Shown: positions 1 to 5,457 of the stretch, piece after piece
How the letters are laid out: each line of letters opens with the position of its first letter
Position numbering within the stretch: the stretch's first letter is position 1
DNA from: Gemmatimonadota bacterium
GTDB taxonomy: Bacteria > ARS69
Length of the DNA: 6,901 bases
Reading direction: 5' to 3'
Assembly: GCA_021604925.1 (NCBI GenBank)
Contig: BQJX01000146.1
Coordinates: 1 to 6,901 of the forward strand
Position numbers and translations under genes: made by a program
Notes under the pieces: generated by a model
What the model saw: only the letters and a program-made list of their open reading frames with translations
The model's database searches: none
What the model was told of the DNA's origin: nothing

Positions 1-669
1 GAGGGCACGCTCGACTGGTACGACGACGAGGCCAAGTCCGTGCGGCGCGCGTTCCTGAAGTCGCCACTCAGCTTCCGACGGATCAGCTCGCGGTTCAGCG
101 CCCATCGGCTGCACCCGATCCTGAAGACCGTTCGTCCGCACTGGGGAGTGGACTACGCCGCTCCCACCGGAACCCCCGTGAGCGCGCTCGGCAGCGGGAC
201 CGTCGTGTTCGCCGGGAGGAAGGGCGGCTACGGCAACTACCTCGAGATCCGGCATAGTTCCACCTACACCACCTGCTACGGACACCTCTCCAAGTTCGCA
301 AAGGGGGTTCGCAAGGGGACCCGCGTGGACCAGGGAGACGTGGTGGGGTTCGTGGGATCCACCGGGCTGTCGACCGGGCCTCACCTGGACTTCCGGGTGA
401 AGCAGAACGGCGGCTACGTGGATCCGCTCAAGCTGGATTCGCCGCCCGGACGGGCACTGGCCGGCGCGGAGGCGAAGCGTTTCTCCAGCTACCTGGGCCG
501 GGTCTGGCAGCTGGCGGAGCAACTGCCGGCGGGTCAGGCGACTCCGGAGGAGGTGGCCTGGGCCATGCTTGCGCCCAGGGCCACCGCGGAGGAGGTCATG
601 GCCTGGAGCCCCCCGGCGCTCGCCACGGCCCCGCCCGCCGAGGACGGCGATGTTCCCGCGTCCCGTTGA
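1..669 (+). CDS. M23 family (LytM-type) metallopeptidase, 5'-truncated
   Basis: The gene enters from the left edge: the frame is open from base 1 and the residues before the GTG at 40 (WYDDEAKSVRRAFLKSPL) already match the conserved lead-in to M23 domains, so 40 is not the true start. M23 enzymes are zinc endopeptidases that cut peptidoglycan cross-bridges in the periplasm. Counting codons from base 1, the zinc-site motif HWGVD gives His47 and Asp51, YGHLS gives His95, and the last motif reads GPHLDFRV with His128 and Asp130. In LytM the last motif is HxH; here the final zinc-ligand His is Asp, a variant I recall from other bacterial M23 proteins, so activity is likely but unproven. A tail of about 65 residues after PLKL is helical, then Ala/Pro-rich, with no recognised domain. 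The N-terminal part (often a membrane anchor and an OapA-like domain) lies outside the window. Confidence 0.92.
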   Translation, partial: EGTLDWYDDEAKSVRRAFLKSPLSFRRISSRFSAHRLHPILKTVRPHWGVDYAAPTGTPVSALGSGTVVFAGRKGGYGNYLEIRHSSTYTTCYGHLSKFAKGVRKGTRVDQGDVVGFVGSTGLSTGPHLDFRVKQNGGYVDPLKLDSPPGRALAGAEAKRFSSYLGRVWQLAEQLPAGQATPEEVAWAMLAPRATAEEVMAWSPPALATAPPAEDGDVPASR

Positions 670-695
670 CAGAGGGCTGTCCCGCCCCCTACGGT
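666..695 (+). promoter_or_regulatory. Putative sigma-70-type promoter
   Basis: A perfect -35 hexamer TTGACA (666-671) is followed after 18 bases by TACGGT (690-695), a weak -10 with 3 of 6 consensus bases. The TGA stop codon of the M23 gene (667-669) lies inside the -35 box. Transcription would start near 702 and give a leader of about 46 nt before the ATG at 748. That rules out the in-frame GTG/ATG codons at 694 and 697 as starts for this transcript. The perfect -35 and the location support it; the poor -10 limits confidence. Confidence 0.45.
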
Positions 696-747
696 GATGT
701 CAGCGACCCACGCCGTCGTTGATTTCCACAAACAAGGGGTGAATCTC

Positions 748-1053
748 ATGCAATCCAAGCAGATCGCCGCAGCTCTCGTCGGCATCGCGCTGTTTGGCGC
801 GGGCGTCCTGGTCAGTGGACGGATCCACGCTCCGGACTCGGCTTCGTTGCTGGGCGCCTCGCCGGCGTTCGCGGGCGACGTGGAGGAGATCGCCGAGGGT
901 GCCACCTTCGTCAGCACCGACGGGGGTGCCGCGTACCTCTGGCGCCGAAACGGGGATCGCATTGAACTGATCGGCCAGTGCCAGCGCACCGAGGGCGACT
1001 CGGAAGGCCAGGCCACCTTTGTGTGGCTGCCGGGCGTGGAACGGCGTTCCTGA
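748..1053 (+). CDS. Small exported or membrane-anchored hypothetical protein (101 aa)
   Basis: I do not recognise a family. The ATG at 748 is chosen because AAGGGGTG (734-741) sits 6 nt upstream; in-frame starts at 694/697 have no ribosome site and overlap the putative -10. The N-terminus has two lysine-free polar residues, Lys4, then a hydrophobic stretch at residues 6-23, as in a signal peptide or signal anchor. A possible signal peptidase I site follows AFA at residues 40-42, though this is far from the hydrophobic core, so an anchored form is equally possible. The rest is short and probably beta-rich (GAAYLWRRNGDRIELIGQC), with a single Cys. It is followed after 27 bp by the two-helix membrane gene, with no terminator between, so the two are probably co-transcribed. 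Function unknown; an envelope location is inferred. Confidence 0.68.
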   Translation: MQSKQIAAALVGIALFGAGVLVSGRIHAPDSASLLGASPAFAGDVEEIAEGATFVSTDGGAAYLWRRNGDRIELIGQCQRTEGDSEGQATFVWLPGVERRS

Positions 1054-1080
1054 CCGATCCTAGTCAAGAGGAGACGAGTT

Positions 1081-1338
1081 TTGGACGATTCCTGGTCTAG
1101 GTTCTGGGATCGACTGATCGTGGACTGGGTGGTCGTGGTGGTCGGCGCCTTTGTGTTGCAGGGTGTCTGGTTCGCCCTGGTGGCCGTCCTGACCGACTAT
1201 CAGCCGGATCTGCAGGGAACCCTGAGTACCACGACCGGCCGGCTGGCGCTGCCCTGGGGTTTGGTAACCCTGGTAGGAATGACTTGGGGCGTAATCCGGG
1301 CATTTGAGGCCAAAGGCGGCCAACGGGCCACCCGTTGA
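1081..1338 (+). CDS. Two-helix membrane hypothetical protein (85 aa), TTG start
   Basis: The frame begins at TTG 1081, 7 nt after a strong Shine-Dalgarno AAGAGGAG (1066-1073); no ATG or GTG fits that site. The product has two hydrophobic segments, about residues 12-37 (with a VVVVVG run) and 55-73, joined by a short polar loop (TDYQPDLQGTLSTTT), and it ends in a basic tail. The charge pattern, acidic/mixed N-terminus and Arg/Lys-rich C-terminus, suggests both ends face the cytoplasm. No family recognised. It lies 27 bp after the small exported protein gene and its stop codon TGA lies within the -35 box of the next promoter. The two small genes probably form one transcript making envelope proteins that may act together, which is inference from proximity only. 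Confidence 0.68.
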   Translation: MDDSWSRFWDRLIVDWVVVVVGAFVLQGVWFALVAVLTDYQPDLQGTLSTTTGRLALPWGLVTLVGMTWGVIRAFEAKGGQRATR

Positions 1339-1363
1339 CGTTTGCTGGTCCCGGTTCTACAAT
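1335..1363 (+). promoter_or_regulatory. Near-consensus sigma-70 promoter
   Basis: TTGACG (1335-1340, 5 of 6) and TACAAT (1358-1363, 5 of 6) are separated by exactly 17 bases. This is the best housekeeping promoter seen in the window. The stop codon of the upstream membrane gene (1336-1338) is embedded in the -35 box. Transcription should start near 1370, giving a 5' leader of about 68 nt for the secreted-protein gene at 1438. Confidence 0.75.
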
Positions 1364-1403
1364 GGGTGTTGTCGAGGAAGACCGTGCGTTTCCCTCGATC
1401 GAC

Positions 1404-1419
1404 GCCGTCTTCGGACGGC
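1404..1419 (+). promoter_or_regulatory. cUUCGg tetraloop hairpin in mRNA leader
   Basis: GCCGTC-TTCG-GACGGC forms a perfect 6-bp stem closed by C-G around a UUCG loop, one of the most stable RNA tetraloops. It lies in the leader, ending 7 nt before the GGAG Shine-Dalgarno (1427-1430) of the gene at 1438. A second, weaker stem TCGAGG (1372-1377) with CCTCGA (1393-1398) precedes it at the predicted 5' end. Likely roles are mRNA stabilisation or keeping the ribosome site exposed. The structure is seen in sequence; the role is inferred. Confidence 0.5.
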
Positions 1420-1437
1420 AGCCAGCGGAGTGTGTGC

Positions 1438-1707
1438 ATGACAAGACTGATGCGTGGATTGGTGGTCGGCCTTTCGCTATCGATGCTCTTCGCGAGTGTG
1501 TCGCTCGCGGGACCTACGATTGCGGATGGCGATCCTGATCAGCCACAGCGGAACAATCCGGGCTATTCGCGGATGAACGCGAACAGCGCCCAGGTGAGCC
1601 TTCAGAAATCGAACGGCAAGATGGCGGTGCAGACGCAGGAGTCTTCCGAGGACTGGCGTGTCCTCGTGAAGGTCTACCTCAAGCTTCTCCGCATCTTCGC
1701 ACTGTAG
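1438..1707 (+). CDS. Small secreted hypothetical protein (89 aa) with cationic amphipathic C-terminus
   Basis: The ATG at 1438 is chosen because GGAG (1427-1430) lies 7 nt upstream; the frame is open further 5' but those codons precede or overlap the promoter and leader. The product starts MTRLMRG, has a hydrophobic core at residues 8-21, and a good signal peptidase I site after SLA (residue 24). The predicted mature chain is about 65 residues, Asn/Gln/Ser-rich and polar, until a final segment WRVLVKVYLKLLRIFAL that alternates hydrophobic residues with Arg/Lys. That tail could be a membrane-binding helix or a docking peptide. No family recognised. Base composition is a little lower in GC than the large genes. 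The gene has its own near-consensus promoter, a structured leader and a downstream hairpin, so it looks like a free-standing, well expressed unit. Confidence 0.68.
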   Translation: MTRLMRGLVVGLSLSMLFASVSLAGPTIADGDPDQPQRNNPGYSRMNANSAQVSLQKSNGKMAVQTQESSEDWRVLVKVYLKLLRIFAL

Positions 1708-1714
1708 CGAAGGA

Positions 1715-1737
1715 CCGGGAGCGGACTCCGCTCCCGG
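1715..1737 (+). terminator. Strong hairpin, probable transcription end without U-tract
   Basis: CCGGGAGCGG (1715-1724), loop ACT, CCGCTCCCGG (1728-1737) is a perfect 10-bp GC-rich stem starting 7 nt after the stop of the secreted-protein gene. No run of T follows, so it is not a classical intrinsic terminator. It may still end transcription or protect the 3' end of the mRNA. The rest of the gap (1738-1836) holds no convincing promoter for the activator gene. Confidence 0.5.
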
Positions 1738-1822
1738 GTCGGCCGTTCGAACTCTGGACTCGCCCGGGCGGTGTCCGGGTTGTTCGTGTGCCGAGTAGGG
1801 TGAAGGTAGTTTACAGCCTTTG

Positions 1823-1830
1823 AAAGGTGG
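1823..1830 (+). promoter_or_regulatory. Ribosome binding site deciding the activator start
   Basis: AAAGGTGG lies 6 nt before ATG 1837 and directly abuts the in-frame GTG at 1831. A ribosome using this site would start at 1837, not 1831. Confidence 0.6.
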
Positions 1831-1836
1831 GTGGGC

Positions 1837-4800
1837 ATGCGAGGGCCCCACGACAAGCCTGATCACGGAAAGCTCCCCGGCGGAGCCGTTCCGGACGTGG
1901 GTCCCAACGCGGCGGGCAACTCCGCGGCGGGCAGCGAAGACGTGAGCCTCCTTGAGCAGCTGGCCGAGTTCAGCCAGAGCGCCGGCGAGTACGGATCGGC
2001 CATGGAGTACTACGAGCAGCTCCTGGCGATCACGGAAAAGGCCCGCAAGTCCTCCGACCTCCTCGCCCAGATCTACTTCAAGATGGCGTGCTGCCGGAAC
2101 CAGACCGGCGAGTTCCGCAAGGCCCTGGATCTGTTCGAGGCGGCGGAGCAGCATCTCCCCGAGGGCGCCACGGAGCTGTCGCTGAGCCGCATCCAGAATG
2201 AGCGGGCGTTTGCGTTGATCAGTCTCGGTCAGTACGACGAGGCCGAGCGGTGCGTCCTGGAAGTCACGGAACGGATCCTGGATCCGAGTGCGGCCGGCGA
2301 GTTGGCGCGGGCGCAGAAGGCGTTCGGGATCATCGCCATGCGCCGTGGAGACTGGGAGGGCGCCAGCCGCTCGTTCGAAGCGGCGTTGGCGGGCTTCCGG
2401 CTGATCGAGGACCGCGCGGGAATGGCGCAGTGCCTGAACAACCTGGGGCTCATGGAAAAGAACCTCGGGAACTTCGGCCGTGCCATCGGCCATCTCCGGA
2501 CGGCGGTGGAGTACCACGAAGAGCTGGGCCACACGCTGGACGTGGGCGGCAGCCTCTTCAATCTCGGCGTGGCCGAGTTCAAGAGCGGGCAGTGGGAGTC
2601 GGCGCGCGAGCGGTTCGAGCGCGCGCTGCGTCTGCTGGAGGGAATCGGCAACCGCTCCAGCGTGGCCAAGCTCTGCCTGAACCTCGGCAACTACTACCGC
2701 CAGAAGCGCGACTGGACCGAGGCGGAGTCCTACTACGACCGTGCGCGGGAAATGCTGCAGGACCTGGGCGAAGCCCGCGAGATGGTCCTGGTGGATGAGT
2801 TTGTCGGAGACCTCGCCCTCTCGTGCGAAGCGCACGAGGAAGCGCGCGAGCACTACCGGAACGCGCTGGCCGGCGGCGAGAAACTCGCCCCGGAGGGCGA
2901 CCTGGTGCTGGAGGCGCTGCGTCGCCTGTCGGACCTGGAGTCGCGCGCGGGGAACCTGGAAGAAGCGCAGGGATACCTGACGCGCGGTCTTGAGTTGTCG
3001 CACGCGCTGGACGAACGCTACGAGCGTGGCATTCTGATCCGGATTCGGGCCCGCGTCGAGGCGGCCCAGGGCGACACGGCCGCAGCCTCCGATTCGTACA
3101 AGAGCGCGCTTGCGGTGCACGAGGACTGCGGGACGCCGTTCGACCTGGCGGTCACCCGGCTGGAGTACGCCACGTTCTGCATCGAGAACATCGTGGAACT
3201 GGGCGGTGCGGCGCAGCAGCTGGAAAAGGCCTGCGCCACGTTCGACGAAATCGGGGCGGACTACGAGGCGGGCCACGCCTACCTCATGGCGGCCAAGCTG
3301 GAGATGGTGTGCGATGAGCCTTCGGGCGACGCGCGAAGCCACCTGGAGTCCGCCATCGATCTGCTGGAGCGGGTCGGCGATGGATCCGAGGCGCTGCAGG
3401 ACGTGCACCGTGACATCGATCGACTGCTGGAAGAGACCGCGCTTTCGGCCCGCAACGACCTGTCCGCGTTGAACGAAGCCGTGGCCCGGATTCACGGCGC
3501 GCCGGATCCGCGGAGCCGGGTAGAAGCGCTGGAGTGCATCATCGAGGAGAGGATGAACGGGGACCGAGCGGCGCTGTTCCTCTCGGATCAGGAGGGGCGT
3601 CTGGCGCTGACCGCGGACAGCTCCCGTCCGGCCGAAGACGGCCCCACGCTTCTGGCCATCATCGAGGCGTTGCGCGGGGAGACACCACTGGGGCCCAAGC
3701 CGCTGGTTTCCACCTCTCCGGCGCGCGACCCGCGCTTCGCGGGGATGGATCCGCAGTTGGTCGAGGGTCTGGGTTCCGTCGTGTTCATGCCGCTCTTCTC
3801 CGAAGAGACGCTGCTGGGCGGTCTCTACGTGGATCTGAACTCCACCGTGGGCTATTTCCGGCAGCCGCAGTTGGACTTCCTGGTCGCGTTTGCCACGGCC
3901 GCCGCCATGGCCGTGCAGGAGATGCAGTTCGAGGCGGTTCGTCACGAGAACCGCGAACTGCGTCGTCGCCTCACGCGCCGGCACGGCTTCGAGGGAATCC
4001 TCACGCAGAACCGGCGCATGCTGGAAATCCTGGATCTGGTCGAGCGCCTCCGCGAGAGTCGGACCACCGTGCTCATCGAGGGGGAAACCGGCACCGGCAA
4101 GGAACTGTTCGCGAACGCCATTCACCACGTTTCGAGTCGCGGAGATCGCGCGCTCGTCACCGTGAACTGCGCCGCGATCTCCGGGGACGTTCTGGAGAGC
4201 GAGCTCTTCGGCCACCTGCGCGGATCGTTCACGGACGCCAAGCAGGACAAGGTGGGCCTGTTCGAGCGCGCGGACGGCGGCACGATCTTCCTGGATGAGA
4301 TCGACAAGACGTCCACTGCGTTCCAGGAGCGCCTGCTCCGGGTCGTGGATCAGGGCGAGATCAAGCCGGTCGGGTCCAATCAGGTTCGCAAGATCGACGT
4401 GCGGATCGTGTGCGCCACGAACCGTCCGCTGATCCAGCTGGTGGAGAGCGGCGAGTTCCTCAAGGACCTCTACTATCGTCTCCGGGTGATCCGCATCAGC
4501 ATTCCGCCGCTGCGCGAGCGGAAGGAAGACGTGCCCCTTCTGGTGGAGCACTTCCTGGAGCGGTTCAACGAGTCCACGGGCAAGCACATCCCCGGCTTCT
4601 CGCACGAGGCCATGAACCGTCTCACGGCGCACCACTGGCCGGGGAACGTTCGCGATCTGCGTCACGAGGTGGAACGCGCCGTGGCCATGGCGGACGGCGA
4701 GGATCGCGTGACGGTGGAGTCGCTGTCGGCGGACGTTCGCGGGGCCGCTGCCCCGCCCGTGATGAACCTGGCGCCGGACCAGAGCCTGCAGGACTGCGTG

Positions 4801-4935
4801 GAGACGATCGAGCGGGACCTGGTGACCAAGGCGCTGACCAAGACGGGAGGCAACCGCTCGCACGCGGCCAAGCTCCTGGGACTCAGCCGGCGGGGCCTGC
4901 TGAACAAGATCGCCCGGTACAAGATCAACCTCTGA
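1837..4935 (+). CDS. Sigma-54-dependent transcriptional activator: TPR repeats, GAF, AAA+, Fis-type HTH
   Basis: This is a bacterial enhancer-binding protein of 1032 residues. Residues 37-525 hold about ten TPR units (for example NNLGLMEKNLGNFGRAIGHL). Residues 541-695 look like a GAF sensor domain, then a short charged helix leads into the AAA+ domain (about 718-950). The AAA+ shows Walker A GETGTGKE (749-756), a GAFTGA-loop variant GSFTDA (796-801), Walker B FLDEID (818-823), sensor I CATNRP (859-864), DLYYRL with an arginine-finger candidate Arg881, and sensor II WPGNVRDLR (934-942). A Fis-type HTH ends the protein (GGNRSHAAKLLGLSRR from 1005). Such proteins hydrolyse ATP to remodel sigma-54 RNA polymerase at -24/-12 promoters. 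There is no receiver domain, so control is probably by a ligand or protein partner through GAF and TPR rather than by phosphotransfer. A matching sigma-54 promoter lies downstream before the sigma-factor gene. The GTG at 1831 is a less likely start. Confidence 0.95.
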   Translation: MRGPHDKPDHGKLPGGAVPDVGPNAAGNSAAGSEDVSLLEQLAEFSQSAGEYGSAMEYYEQLLAITEKARKSSDLLAQIYFKMACCRNQTGEFRKALDLFEAAEQHLPEGATELSLSRIQNERAFALISLGQYDEAERCVLEVTERILDPSAAGELARAQKAFGIIAMRRGDWEGASRSFEAALAGFRLIEDRAGMAQCLNNLGLMEKNLGNFGRAIGHLRTAVEYHEELGHTLDVGGSLFNLGVAEFKSGQWESARERFERALRLLEGIGNRSSVAKLCLNLGNYYRQKRDWTEAESYYDRAREMLQDLGEAREMVLVDEFVGDLALSCEAHEEAREHYRNALAGGEKLAPEGDLVLEALRRLSDLESRAGNLEEAQGYLTRGLELSHALDERYERGILIRIRARVEAAQGDTAAASDSYKSALAVHEDCGTPFDLAVTRLEYATFCIENIVELGGAAQQLEKACATFDEIGADYEAGHAYLMAAKLEMVCDEPSGDARSHLESAIDLLERVGDGSEALQDVHRDIDRLLEETALSARNDLSALNEAVARIHGAPDPRSRVEALECIIEERMNGDRAALFLSDQEGRLALTADSSRPAEDGPTLLAIIEALRGETPLGPKPLVSTSPARDPRFAGMDPQLVEGLGSVVFMPLFSEETLLGGLYVDLNSTVGYFRQPQLDFLVAFATAAAMAVQEMQFEAVRHENRELRRRLTRRHGFEGILTQNRRMLEILDLVERLRESRTTVLIEGETGTGKELFANAIHHVSSRGDRALVTVNCAAISGDVLESELFGHLRGSFTDAKQDKVGLFERADGGTIFLDEIDKTSTAFQERLLRVVDQGEIKPVGSNQVRKIDVRIVCATNRPLIQLVESGEFLKDLYYRLRVIRISIPPLRERKEDVPLLVEHFLERFNESTGKHIPGFSHEAMNRLTAHHWPGNVRDLRHEVERAVAMADGEDRVTVESLSADVRGAAAPPVMNLAPDQSLQDCVETIERDLVTKALTKTGGNRSHAAKLLGLSRRGLLNKIARYKINL

Positions 4936-4961
4936 TCCCGGGCGCGGGAACGAGTGCGTTT

Positions 4962-4988
4962 GAGCGGCTCCTTCGGGGTCGCTTTTTT
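4962..4988 (+). terminator. Intrinsic (Rho-independent) terminator of the activator gene
   Basis: AGCGGCTCC (4963-4971), loop TTC, GGGGTCGCT (4975-4983) pairs over 9 bp with two G-U pairs and runs into six T (4983-4988). It lies 27 nt after the activator stop codon and separates this transcript from the sigma-factor gene. Confidence 0.85.
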
Positions 4989-4999
4989 GTGCGCTGTCC

Positions 5000-5240
5000 T
5001 GCCCCGCGGGTGGGTGAGGGCCCGACGAGAGCGCTGGGGCCGGAGGTGGTGACCAGGAAGGCCCGAGGCTCTGCCTCCGAAAGCCGGGAAACTGTGAAGC
5101 AGGTGTCCAGTTTCGGGTGGAGTGCCCTGTAAAGATCGTTGTCAAGCAGGGTGCCTTTGAAATCAACGACTTCCAGCGTCGTGCCGGAAAGTGTAAAGCG
5201 GGTTTCCACTCCGAGTGTCCAGTGCGCCCGTTTCGATCCA
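5000..5240 (-). other. Coding-like segment on the minus strand, possible small gene or gene remnant
   Basis: Within the long intergenic region the minus strand stays open from about 5428 down to 4925. The middle part reads like ordinary protein (VETRFTLSGTTLEV, then VDFKGTLLDNDLYRALHPKL, then DTCFTVSRLSEAEPRAFLV), with third codon positions mostly G or C. The flanks do not look coding: the upper part is Cys/Arg-rich and the lower end runs antisense through the activator's terminator. A GTG start near 5207-5209 is possible but its ribosome site is weak. I do not recognise a family. It may be a degraded gene, a short unannotated gene, or chance; the last is a serious possibility in DNA this GC-rich. 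Confidence 0.2.
5088..5114. repeat. Inverted repeat IR1, candidate activator binding site
   Basis: GAAACTG (5088-5094), 13 bases, CAGTTTC (5108-5114): a perfect 7-bp inverted repeat. Its half-site matches that of the second repeat at 5291-5317 in 5 of 7 positions, with the same spacer length. Centred about 265 bp upstream of the predicted sigma-54 start, within the range from which enhancer-binding proteins can act by DNA looping. Confidence 0.4.
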
Positions 5241-5290
5241 ACGCGAAGGGCTGTTCGCGATAGCGATCCCCGCCTGCAAGCGATGCCCCA

Positions 5291-5317
5291 GCAACCGTTT
5301 ACCGAGGGGCCGGTTGC
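5291..5317. repeat. Inverted repeat IR2, candidate activator binding site
   Basis: GCAACCG (5291-5297), 13 bases, CGGTTGC (5311-5317): a perfect 7-bp inverted repeat, related to IR1 (shared form GMAACYG-N13-CRGTTKC). Its centre is about 63 bp upstream of the predicted start, just upstream of the -24 element. Half-site centres are 20 bp apart, about two helical turns, which would put both on one face of the DNA. This is close for a classical enhancer, so it could also be a repressor or other site. Confidence 0.4.
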
Positions 5318-5339
5318 AGCGCCCCACGGATCTCGTTTC

Positions 5340-5358
5340 TTGGCATGCCCCCTGCAAT
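5340..5358 (+). promoter_or_regulatory. Sigma-54 (-24/-12) promoter of the sigma-factor gene
   Basis: The element reads TTGGCATGCCCCCTGCAAT. Against the consensus YTGGCACG-N4-TTGCW it differs at two positions only, and the GG (5342-5343) and GC (5354-5355) are separated by exactly 10 bases as sigma-54 requires. Transcription would start near 5367, leaving a leader of about 91 nt to the ATG at 5458. No competing good sigma-70 promoter was found between 4989 and 5457. The adjacent gene upstream encodes a sigma-54 activator, which makes the match more meaningful. Confidence 0.75.
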
Positions 5359-5370
5359 GTAAACAAGCGA

Positions 5371-5395
5371 CGGCAAAAGTTCGTGGGGTTTGCCG
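5371..5395 (+). promoter_or_regulatory. Hairpin at the 5' end of the predicted sigma-factor mRNA
   Basis: CGGCAAA (5371-5377) and TTTGCCG (5389-5395) form a perfect 7-bp stem with an 11-nt loop, starting about 5 nt after the predicted sigma-54 transcription start. A 5'-terminal stem like this commonly protects an mRNA from decay. Its position supports the predicted start site, but the role is inferred. Confidence 0.35.
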
Positions 5396-5457
5396 ATTCG
5401 ACATGCCGGCCCAAAACAAGTCCTTCACCGGTCGCGAGCAGGAGAAGGGAGGCGGCG

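Noticed and set aside
40..42. GTG 40 as the start of the M23 gene
   Set aside because: Codons before it already match the conserved M23 lead-in, so the gene begins outside the window.
534..1067. 177-codon minus-strand frame
   Set aside because: Antisense to the M23 tail and the small exported gene; it crosses the promoter at 666-695 and has no recognisable features.
1335..1538. 67-codon + strand frame overlapping the secreted-protein gene
   Set aside because: Starts within the promoter itself and is out of frame with the signal-peptide gene, which has the better start and ribosome site.
1777..1792. GG-N10-GC match as a sigma-54 promoter for the activator gene
   Set aside because: Only the GG and GC fit; flanking bases (CGGGT and GTGTGC) differ too much from TGGCA and TTGCA.
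2250..2798. 182-codon + strand frame inside the activator gene
   Set aside because: Out-of-frame shadow of the TPR region, Gly/Arg/Pro-rich, no ribosome site.
4410..5132. 240-codon + strand frame across the activator's 3' end
   Set aside because: Shadow of the AAA+ and HTH coding sequence; it reads through the intrinsic terminator at 4962-4988 and is low-complexity.
1477..5241. Very long open frame (1254 codons) on the minus strand
   Set aside because: It lies antisense to the well-supported activator gene, is full of Arg, Gln, His and Leu repeats typical of GC-rich shadow frames, and shows no domain. It also reads antisense through the activator's terminator.
5215..5457. Upstream extension of the sigma-factor frame to GTG 5215
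   Set aside because: It would translate the sigma-54 promoter and leader, has no ribosome site, and the extra residues look like spacer.
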